Part shown: piece after piece, positions 26,956-34,508 of the stretch
How the letters are laid out: the number at the start of each line of letters is the position of its first letter
Numbering within the stretch: the first letter of the stretch is position 1
Assembly: GCF_900115285.1 (NCBI RefSeq)
Contig: NZ_FOYW01000001.1
Location: 124,001-188,000 of the forward strand
Direction: 5' to 3'
DNA length: 64,000 bases
From: Marinobacter daqiaonensis
GTDB taxonomy: Bacteria; Pseudomonadota; Gammaproteobacteria; Pseudomonadales; Oleiphilaceae
The notes under the pieces: generated by a model
The model's input: only the letters and a program-made list of their open reading frames with translations
Told to the model about the DNA's origin: nothing
The model's database searches: none
Translations under genes and position numbers: made by a program

Positions 26956-28296
26956 ATGGCAACGCGATCCAGTGAACCAACATCCCGTTCGTCCAGCTCC
27001 AACACGGCCTCCCAAGGGCGCAAAGTCTACCTTATCGATGGCGCCCGAACGCCGTTCCTGAAGGCCCGAGGCCAACCCGGGCCGTTTTCCCCGGTTGATC
27101 TGGCGGTGCAGTGCGGCCGACCTCTGCTACTTCGTCAGCCCCTTCCCCAGGACGCCTTTGACGAAGTGATTCTTGGCTGTGTGAATGTGGTGGCCACGGA
27201 AATGAACCCGGCCCGTGTCGCCGCTTTGCGCCTGGGTCTCAGTGAGAAGACCACGGCTTTCACGGTCCAGATCAATTGTGGCTCCGGGATGCAATCCATC
27301 GATACCGCCTACAAATACATCCGCGATGGCAGCAGTGAGCTGATTCTGGCCGGTGGCACGGAGGCCCTGAGTCACGCGCCAATGGTGCTCAAGCGGGAGG
27401 CGGTGGACTGGATGGCCGGCATGAGCAAGGCCTCGTCACCCCAGGACTACGCCCGGCAGGTGACCAGCTTCAGCCCACGGGAATTCATGCCGGAAATAAG
27501 CCTTGAGAAAGGTCTCACCGATCCTATCGTCGGGCTCAGCATGGGCCAGACGGCAGAAGTCATAGCGCAGCAGTTCGGCATTACCCGTGAGCGCGCCGAT
27601 GAATACGCCGAATCCAGTCATCGCCGCCTCGCCAGGGCTCAGGAAGAAGGGTGGCTGGACGGAGAAGTTGTGCCTTCCATCAGCCCCGACGGCAAACTGT
27701 ATAAAAAGGACGACGGCGTGCGTCCGGATACCACCACCGACGCACTGGGCAAACTGAAGCCGGTCTTCGAGCCCCCCTACGGCCAGGTGACTGCGGGTAA
27801 CAGCTCCCAGGTAACCGACGGAGCCTCCTGGATGATCCTGGCCTCCGAAGAGGCGGTCAAGAAATACGGGCTCACTCCCAAAGCGGTGATTATTGACAGT
27901 GAGTGGTCCGCCCTCGACCCCAAGATCATGGGCCTGGGTCCGGTACTCAGCGCCACGAAGATCCTTCAGCGCCAGAAAGCCGGCCTGAACGACATCGATC
28001 TGTGGGAACTCAATGAAGCCTTTGCCGCACAGGTTCTTGCCTGCAGAGAAGCCTGGAAGGATGCCGAGTTCTGCAAAGTGGCCCTGGGCCTGGACGAGCC
28101 CATGGGCGAGCTGGAAATGGAGCGACTCAATATTGACGGTGGTGCGGTCGCCATCGGGCATCCCGTGGGCACCAGCGGCAACCGTATCGTGCTGCACCTT
28201 ATGAATGCGCTACACCGCAAGAAGCTGAAGCGTGGCATCGCCACGGAGTGTATCGGCGGGGGGCAGGCAGGCGCCCTGTTGATCGAGGCGGTATGA
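26956..28296 (+). CDS. Acetyl-CoA C-acyltransferase (FadI-type thiolase)
   Basis: Thiolase for the last step of beta-oxidation. The ATG at 26956 follows AAGGGG, giving 446 residues; the first 20 are Ser/Thr-rich and variable. Cys108 (INCGSGMQS) is the acyl-accepting nucleophile, GHPVGTSGNR the histidine motif, and CIGGGQAG the second catalytic cysteine. NEAFAAQVLA is also conserved. The FadJ-type gene follows 49 bases later, so together they encode a trifunctional beta-oxidation complex. The pairing resembles the FadIJ system. Confidence 0.92.
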   Translation: MATRSSEPTSRSSSSNTASQGRKVYLIDGARTPFLKARGQPGPFSPVDLAVQCGRPLLLRQPLPQDAFDEVILGCVNVVATEMNPARVAALRLGLSEKTTAFTVQINCGSGMQSIDTAYKYIRDGSSELILAGGTEALSHAPMVLKREAVDWMAGMSKASSPQDYARQVTSFSPREFMPEISLEKGLTDPIVGLSMGQTAEVIAQQFGITRERADEYAESSHRRLARAQEEGWLDGEVVPSISPDGKLYKKDDGVRPDTTTDALGKLKPVFEPPYGQVTAGNSSQVTDGASWMILASEEAVKKYGLTPKAVIIDSEWSALDPKIMGLGPVLSATKILQRQKAGLNDIDLWELNEAFAAQVLACREAWKDAEFCKVALGLDEPMGELEMERLNIDGGAVAIGHPVGTSGNRIVLHLMNALHRKKLKRGIATECIGGGQAGALLIEAV

Positions 28297-28345
28297 CTGG
28301 ACCGGCAGACACTCCGGAAACTTCTTACAGATGCGGGAGGCAATA

Positions 28346-30520
28346 ATGACGGATCCGATACTGCAGACGCTGAGTGCCCGGGAAATGGAGCTGGGCGCTT
28401 TCAGTGCGGACAAGTCCGCGGAAGAAACGCAACGGTGGCGCCACTGGCGCCTGAGCCGGGACCATAAAGATGTCGCCTGGCTGCTGTTCGACATGGCGGA
28501 CAGCAACACCAACGTGCTGTCGGGGGACGTTCTTGAAGAGCTCAACGAGGCCCTCGACGACCTTGAGGAGAAGCCACCCCGGGGCCTTGCCATAAGGTCC
28601 AGGAAGTCTGCGGGTTTCTGCATGGGCGCTGATATCTCCCAGTTTTCGAAGCTGACCTCCGAGGAGGAGGTGAAAGAGCAGCTGGGGCGGGCCCATGACG
28701 TGGTTGATCGCCTGGAGTCACTCCCCTTCAGGACCGTGGCGGTACTTCATGGAACAACGCTCGGTGGCGGCCTTGAGCTGGCACTGTGCTGCGATTACCG
28801 GCTGGCTGTGCCGGGCACCAAGGTTGGCTTTCCTGAGATTCAGCTTGGCCTTCACCCCGGCCTTGGCGGGACCGTGCGCCTGACTGAACTGGCTGATCCG
28901 ATCGAAGCCATGACCATGATGCTGACCGGCAAGATGACTCCGGACAAGAAGGCCCGCAAACTGGGCATCGTGGACGCTCTCGTGGAGGAGCGGCATGTGG
29001 CGGCGGCAGTCGAAGCCGCCATCAAGGGCGACATCGATCAGAGCAACAGTGGCCTGCGGGGCAAGGTGCTGACCACATCGCCGGCGAGACAGCTGGAGGC
29101 CCGCCAGATGCGCTCGAAGAGCGCGAAGAAGGCGCCACCGGAACATTATCCGGCTCCCGATGCCCTGATCGATCTCTGGGAAAAGCACGGGGGTGACCGG
29201 GACGAAATGAAAAAGGCGGAACTGGAGTCCTTTGCCCGCCTGCTCATGACCGATACCGCCCGCAATCTGATCCGCGTGTTTTTCCTGCGGGACAAGATGA
29301 AGCGTCTTACCAAGACCAAAGCGGATCCCGTGAAGCACGTGCATGTGGTTGGCGCAGGCGAAATGGGAGGTGACATTGCCGGCTGGTGCGCCTATCAGGG
29401 CCTCACCGTGAGCCTGTTCGACATGGAGCCGGACAAGGTGGCGGAGGCCGTGGGCAAGCTTTCCGCCCTGTGTAAAAAGAAGCATCGCTCGGAGGCGGAA
29501 ACCCGGGACATCCTGGACCGCCTGACACCGGATCTGGCGAATGATGGCGTCGAGCGGGCAGACCTGGTCATCGAGGCGGTGCCGGAAAAGGTCGACATCA
29601 AGCAGAAAGTCTACGAGGAGGCGGAACCCCGCCTCAGGAAGGGCGCCATTCTGGCCACCAATACCTCAAGTATTCCCCTGGAAACCCTGCGGGAGAAACT
29701 CAAGGACCCGACACGGCTGGTGGGGCTGCATTTCTTCAATCCGGTGGCCAGCATGCCGCTGGTGGAGGTGGTCAGTCACGACAAGCTGAAGCGGGACGTT
29801 CTGGACCGCGCGAAAGCCTTCACTGGGCAGATCGACCGGTTGCCCGCGCCCCTGACCACCGCCCCCGGCTTCCTGGTCAACCGGGCGCTGACGCCCTACC
29901 TGATGGAAGCGATGGTGATGCTGGACGAGGGTGTGCCGGCCGAAGCCATTGACGAGGTGGCTGAGAACTTCGGCATGCCCATGGGCCCCGTGGAGCTGGC
30001 TGACCAGGTGGGCCTCGATATCTGCCTGAGTGTGGGCGACATGCTGCGGGACCGCCTCGATACCGACATGCCGGCGGCGCCGGACTGGCTTCGTGAGAAG
30101 GTGGATGATGGCAACCTCGGCAAGAAAACCGGTGAGGGGCTGTACGAGTGGAAAAACGGCAAGCCCGAGAAGAAGGACAAGTTCGATTCAGCTCCGGAGG
30201 ACGCCCTCGACAGGCTTCTGTTGCCCATGCTCAATGCCTGCATGGCCTGTCTTCGGGAAGAGGTGATCGACGACGAGGAGCTGGCGGATGCCGCGATGAT
30301 CTTTGGCACCGGTTTCGCTCCCTTCCGTGGCGGACCCATGAACTACGCCCGCAACCGCGGCTTCGATGATGTCCGGCAACAACTGGAGTCGCTGCAAAAG
30401 CAGTATGGCAAGCGCTTTGCGCCGGATCCCGGATGGAGTGAAGAGGGTAGGTCACGGGCTGAGGAAGAGACCGGCGCGAAGGACCAGGGCAGGAAAAAGG
30501 AGGGATCCGCCTCCGAATAG
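28346..30520 (+). CDS. Multifunctional enoyl-CoA hydratase / 3-hydroxyacyl-CoA dehydrogenase (FadJ-like)
   Basis: The 724-residue alpha subunit of a fatty-acid oxidation complex. The ATG at 28346 is chosen because GGGAGG lies just upstream. The N-terminal crotonase domain (about 25-230) contains GTTLGGGLELALCCDYRL and FPEIQLGLHPGLGG, including the catalytic Glu pair. The NAD-binding domain starts VVGAGEMGGDIAGW and is followed by IEAVPEKVDIK and NTSSIPL. The C-terminal dehydrogenase domains include HFFNPVASMPLVEVV and PGFLVNRAL. It pairs with the preceding thiolase. Confidence 0.94.
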   Translation: MTDPILQTLSAREMELGAFSADKSAEETQRWRHWRLSRDHKDVAWLLFDMADSNTNVLSGDVLEELNEALDDLEEKPPRGLAIRSRKSAGFCMGADISQFSKLTSEEEVKEQLGRAHDVVDRLESLPFRTVAVLHGTTLGGGLELALCCDYRLAVPGTKVGFPEIQLGLHPGLGGTVRLTELADPIEAMTMMLTGKMTPDKKARKLGIVDALVEERHVAAAVEAAIKGDIDQSNSGLRGKVLTTSPARQLEARQMRSKSAKKAPPEHYPAPDALIDLWEKHGGDRDEMKKAELESFARLLMTDTARNLIRVFFLRDKMKRLTKTKADPVKHVHVVGAGEMGGDIAGWCAYQGLTVSLFDMEPDKVAEAVGKLSALCKKKHRSEAETRDILDRLTPDLANDGVERADLVIEAVPEKVDIKQKVYEEAEPRLRKGAILATNTSSIPLETLREKLKDPTRLVGLHFFNPVASMPLVEVVSHDKLKRDVLDRAKAFTGQIDRLPAPLTTAPGFLVNRALTPYLMEAMVMLDEGVPAEAIDEVAENFGMPMGPVELADQVGLDICLSVGDMLRDRLDTDMPAAPDWLREKVDDGNLGKKTGEGLYEWKNGKPEKKDKFDSAPEDALDRLLLPMLNACMACLREEVIDDEELADAAMIFGTGFAPFRGGPMNYARNRGFDDVRQQLESLQKQYGKRFAPDPGWSEEGRSRAEEETGAKDQGRKKEGSASE

Positions 30521-30613
30521 GACCGTCGTCCCCGGCCCAAAGGCATGGATTGCCTGGCCGCAGTACTGCGAGCGGGTATAATCAGCGCTCATTGTGATCA
30601 AAGGGAGTTTGTT

Positions 30614-31324
30614 ATGAGAGCGCTGGTTGCGTTGCTGATCGGGGTCAGCCTGATCGTCTCGGCTTCGATTCTCCGGGATGGGCTGACCGGCCTGAAGACC
30701 GGAGACCGTTACGTAACGGTCAAGGGCGTGGCGGAGCAGGACGTGGATGCGGATCTGGCCCTCTGGCCCATCCGGTTTGCGGCCAGCGGGAATACCCTTG
30801 AGGCGGCAAGGGAGTCCGCCAGTCGTAGCCGCGAGTCCGTCATGGCCTTCCTCAAACTTCAGGCCATTCCGGACGATGCCGTGGAACTCCAGCGACTGGA
30901 GGTCATGGATACCCGGGCCAACCCCTACCAGTCCGAGCACACGACTCCGAAAGTCATCATCAGCCAGACCCTGATGGTGCGCACCGACCAGGTGGAGCGT
31001 ATTCGCCAGGCCGCCCGGAACGTCAGCGACCTGGTGGATTCCGGTGTGCTGCTGCAATCCGATTACGGTCCCACCGGCCCCACCTATCTGTTTACCCGAC
31101 TCAACGATATCAAACCCCGGATGATCCAGGAGGCCACGGCGGCAGCCCTGGAGTCCGCCCGGCAATTTGCCAGGGACGCCGATGCCACCCTGGGCGGCCT
31201 GCGCCGTGCCAACCAGGGCGTGTTCCAGATACTGGCCCGGGACCAGGCGCCGGGAATCACGGCAGAGCAGCAACCTTTCAAGACCGTGCGGGTGGTTTCC
31301 ACCTTCGACTATTACCTGGAGTAG
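30614..31324 (+). CDS. SIMPL domain (DUF541) protein
   Basis: A 236-residue envelope protein. The start ATG at 30614 follows AAGGGAG; the N-terminus MRALVALLIGVSLIVSASIL is a membrane anchor or signal. VTVKGVAEQDVDADLALW opens the SIMPL domain, followed by the usual repeated strands and QPFKTVRVVSTFDYYLE at the end. Members such as E. coli YggE are linked to oxidative-stress tolerance and form periplasmic rings, but the mechanism is unknown. Confidence 0.9.
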   Translation: MRALVALLIGVSLIVSASILRDGLTGLKTGDRYVTVKGVAEQDVDADLALWPIRFAASGNTLEAARESASRSRESVMAFLKLQAIPDDAVELQRLEVMDTRANPYQSEHTTPKVIISQTLMVRTDQVERIRQAARNVSDLVDSGVLLQSDYGPTGPTYLFTRLNDIKPRMIQEATAAALESARQFARDADATLGGLRRANQGVFQILARDQAPGITAEQQPFKTVRVVSTFDYYLE

Positions 31325-31384
31325 CCCGGAAATGGCCTGCGGTACCGGGCGTCATTGCGACCGTGCCGGGAGCCGGGAAGTCGG

Positions 31385-31873
31385 TTACTCATGGTGGGAC
31401 GGGAACACCCGCTCCAGAGTGGCACGCATGCGGCGGACATGACTGCCGTACCAGAAGACCCGCCCACACTCGGGGCAGCACAGGAAAGGTCCTTCCCGGT
31501 TCCGCGATTCTTCCGGAACCCGGTTGGCAATCTCCGTGGCCGTCACTTCGTGGAGGGGGGCATTACACAGCAGGCAACGGGTAAAAAGGTGATTTTCTTT
31601 CATTTCGATAGGGCAGGCCTCGGCCACTTCCCGCAGCTGGCTCAGGGGTGAGCCGGATTCCAGCAGGACCGACCGCCTGGGCCTGAGAAAGGTCACCAGG
31701 TGCCGGTCCCGGGTAAGGAGTATGCGGCTTTCCCTGTCTGACAGCTCCACCAGATCGTGGTCGTCAATGGTTGCGCTGTAGCGGGTGTCGTAGCCCAGTG
31801 CCCGCAGCCAGCGCGCAAGCCGACCCAGCATGGCGTCGGCGGCGAACCGCGTTTCGGAGTGGGGACCCGGCAT
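31385..31873 (-). CDS. Mut7-C RNAse domain protein
   Basis: A 162-residue protein that begins with a PIN-like Mut7-C fold (RFAADAMLGRLARWLRALGYDT, ILLTRDRHL) and ends with a zinc ribbon, CLLC ... CPEC. Acidic residues D13 and D55-type positions resemble the PIN active site, so ribonuclease activity is predicted from the family but not shown. Its start lies 11 bases after the stop of the upstream coiled-coil gene, so the two form an operon. Confidence 0.9.
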   Translation of the reverse strand: MPGPHSETRFAADAMLGRLARWLRALGYDTRYSATIDDHDLVELSDRESRILLTRDRHLVTFLRPRRSVLLESGSPLSQLREVAEACPIEMKENHLFTRCLLCNAPLHEVTATEIANRVPEESRNREGPFLCCPECGRVFWYGSHVRRMRATLERVFPSHHE

Positions 31874-31884
31874 GGTGGACCGAC

Positions 31885-32367
31885 TCAGTTGCCGTCCCCG
31901 GTGTTATCATTCTGTGAGGGCTCGTCGAGAGCCTCTTCAGCCCGTTTCCAGCTTTCCGCCAGTTCCTCGTAGGCATTGGTAAAGCCTCGCCTGGCTTCCT
32001 CCCAGGCACTGGCGGAACTGGATTCCAGCTGATCGAGCCAGCCTTCCGCCCGGGCACGCTGTTGCCGGAGGGACTCGAGGGTTTTGCGGGCCCGTTCCCG
32101 GGTGGCATCGCTCATGGTGTCCCAGTCCCGTGAAAGCTCCTCCTCGAGGGTGGCAATGCGCTGGTCGATGTGGTCCAGGGTGCGATTGATGGCTGCTTCT
32201 GCTTCGTCCTTCTGCTCCGCACCGTATGACTTCAGGGCCTTGCCCAGCTCGGCGGTTTCCTGCTTTACTTCCTCCATTGAGGTATCGGAGTCCTTCGCCT
32301 GGACAACGCTGGTTCCGGTCAAGGCAAAAGCCAGAGCCAGTGACAGGCCCGTTTTCTGGATGTCCAT
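31885..32367 (-). CDS. Periplasmic coiled-coil protein of unknown function
   Basis: A 160-residue protein with a signal peptide (MDIQKTGLSLALAFALTGTS ... VQA) and an almost fully helical mature part rich in Glu, Lys, Arg and Ala (EEVKQETAELGKALKSYG, TLEEELSRDWDTMSDATRER). It resembles small stress-associated coiled-coil proteins of the Sll1863 type, but I do not claim the family. GGGAG precedes the ATG at 32367. It is co-transcribed with the Mut7-C gene. Confidence 0.78.
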   Translation of the reverse strand: MDIQKTGLSLALAFALTGTSVVQAKDSDTSMEEVKQETAELGKALKSYGAEQKDEAEAAINRTLDHIDQRIATLEEELSRDWDTMSDATRERARKTLESLRQQRARAEGWLDQLESSSASAWEEARRGFTNAYEELAESWKRAEEALDEPSQNDNTGDGN

Positions 32368-32469
32368 CGTTTCTTCTCCCGTTGCGAATCATAGCAATAG
32401 CATAGGGAATCAAGCCCGCACGTGCCATGACATGGCAGAAAGATCCAGCTACAAGGAGCCCGTCCCTTT

Positions 32470-34452
32470 ATGGGCCAGCCCGAAAAAAGCAGCGCACTCG
32501 CTCCAGCCGTGATGCAGTTTGACGCAGCCCTCGCGGATTTTGCCCGGGCCCGTCGCATCGACCCGAAAGCCTCCAGCCTGAGCCTCCTGGAGCGCGCCCG
32601 TATTCTGATGACCCTTCCTGGCGGTTTTGATGCGCTGTACCGTCGCGTGAAGGGGCTGGAATCCGCCGGCATCTTCGGCACCAGTGACTGGGCCCAGCCG
32701 GCCATACTGCAGCCGGCACTGGCCAAAAAGTCACTTCGGGAGGCCAGTGCGGTCACCACCGTGGTGGAGGCGATCAGTGAAATCCGCCTGCTGGCCGTGA
32801 CCCGGGGCGACTATTTCCATCCCGGCATTTCCTCGGAACAGGCCAGGCACTTCCTGACCCAGGTACTCGCGCTGAACCTGGACCTGCAGTCCGGCCAGCT
32901 CACCGAAGCCGACCGGGAGCGACCCAAGGAACTCGGGGTTATCGTTCAGCAGCTCTACCACTACCTTATTGCGCACCTGGGCTATGAGAGCCTGCTGGAC
33001 AGCCTAGTGGCGGAAGTCTGGCGGCTCCTGGAGCAGGGGCCGGTTCAGGTGGACAGCATCTGCGACATGATCGGACAGATCGCCAGGTGTCTGTACGATC
33101 CCACCCTGAGGGCCTCAGGCACCGACGATGCCACCCGTCTTGTCCGGGCCCTGTTCGCGCCAAGCCCCGGCTGCGTCGAGGACCCCGGTCTGGAGGTGTA
33201 CAGGCAGCGGCTGGCCGGGATGGGCAAGAACGAACTGGGCGAGGAAGCCATCCATTTTGCCCGCAGCATGCACGATACCGGTCTGGCATCCCCCTACCAT
33301 GCCGAGATGCTCCGCTACCTCCGCGCCAGTGGCCGGGATTATCTGATTCCCGAGGTGCTGGGTCTCACCATGACCGGGGTTGATGACTTCTACTGCTATA
33401 ACCAGTTGATTCTCACGCTGATCGACGAGGCGGTTTTCCCGGAGACCTGCCAGGCAGTCCACGGCCTGACCCTGATGCTGGAAAGGGGCTCCCTGTTCAC
33501 GCCCCCATTGGCGCAGGCTCTCTGGCGGCAGATCAAACTGGTCCTGTCGCCGGAAACCGACGCTTCCCTGCGGGAGGTCTTCGGCAGCGCACTTCCGCCA
33601 CGGGTGTTCCTTCTGGCCGGCGTGATAAACCTGCTCGGTCAGCCTCTGGGTGTGGGGCAGGGGAACAATCCCAGTTGCCAGTCGGCCATCGGTCTCTCCA
33701 TGTGGGCGGCCAACGAGGCGGACTACCTGCTTCAGGTCCTGGCCTGGGCGGCCCGGGACAACGAGGTTCTGGGCCGCTTTGAGGGCTGGGAGGTCTCTTC
33801 CAAGGACCTGGAGCTGGGACTGGTGAAAGAACCGCCGGTGGATGTGGACCCTGTATCGCTGATTCTGATTCCCCACCTGGACCGTATATACGCGGAGATG
33901 TGGCGCCGGTGCGAGGACCGCAGTGACGATGCCCATCGCTGGATCAACCCGGAGTTCTATGGCTGGTGGGTCAACCACGGCTTCAGGGTGGTGGCGGACG
34001 TGGAGACCGGCGAGGTAACCGACTACGAAGGATTCCTGCGGTATTTCTACGCCAGTTATCATCCGTTTTATAATGGCAATATGCCGCTTATCCACCCTCA
34101 ACCTGCCGGCATTGCTGTAACCGACAGCGCCGCCCGCTACGTTGGCCGCCATGCCATCACTATCCAGCGGGTGGCGTTGAGTCCCAGCCACGAGATGCGG
34201 GTCTACTTTTTCAACCCCAACAACGACAGTGGCCAAGACTGGGGGCAGGACATTCTCTGCTCGACGCGGGGCCATGGCGAGATCCGGGGCGAGGCGTCCC
34301 TTCCCATTGCCGAGTTTGCCTCACGCCTTTACGCCTTCCATTACGACACGCTGGAGTTGGGAGACCTGGAGGCGGTGCCCCAGGACGAGATCGATCAGGT
34401 GATGGAGCTGGGCTGGAACAGCTGGGCTGCGCCGGCGGAATCGACGGCGTAG
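32470..34452 (+). CDS. Uncharacterised 660-residue protein with papain-like catalytic pattern
   Basis: I do not recognise a named family. Residues 1-390 are predicted mostly helical and have no signal peptide, so the protein is probably cytosolic. From residue 397 the protein shows, in papain order and spacing, QGNNPSC (Gln397 and Cys403, six apart as in papain Gln19-Cys25), RHAITI (His561) and FFNPNNDSGQDWG (Asn582, with a trailing WG as in papain NSWG..WG). This suggests a cysteine peptidase or transglutaminase-type fold at the C-terminus. AAGGAG precedes the ATG. It stands alone, divergent from the coiled-coil/Mut7-C operon and convergent with the FAD/Fe-S gene. The activity is an inference from motif order only. 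Confidence 0.85.
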   Translation: MGQPEKSSALAPAVMQFDAALADFARARRIDPKASSLSLLERARILMTLPGGFDALYRRVKGLESAGIFGTSDWAQPAILQPALAKKSLREASAVTTVVEAISEIRLLAVTRGDYFHPGISSEQARHFLTQVLALNLDLQSGQLTEADRERPKELGVIVQQLYHYLIAHLGYESLLDSLVAEVWRLLEQGPVQVDSICDMIGQIARCLYDPTLRASGTDDATRLVRALFAPSPGCVEDPGLEVYRQRLAGMGKNELGEEAIHFARSMHDTGLASPYHAEMLRYLRASGRDYLIPEVLGLTMTGVDDFYCYNQLILTLIDEAVFPETCQAVHGLTLMLERGSLFTPPLAQALWRQIKLVLSPETDASLREVFGSALPPRVFLLAGVINLLGQPLGVGQGNNPSCQSAIGLSMWAANEADYLLQVLAWAARDNEVLGRFEGWEVSSKDLELGLVKEPPVDVDPVSLILIPHLDRIYAEMWRRCEDRSDDAHRWINPEFYGWWVNHGFRVVADVETGEVTDYEGFLRYFYASYHPFYNGNMPLIHPQPAGIAVTDSAARYVGRHAITIQRVALSPSHEMRVYFFNPNNDSGQDWGQDILCSTRGHGEIRGEASLPIAEFASRLYAFHYDTLELGDLEAVPQDEIDQVMELGWNSWAAPAESTA

Positions 34453-34508
34453 TACCCCTGACCCCCGCAACCTCCGGGTGTGTTATAACTCAGGCCCGGG
34501 ATGCGGCC

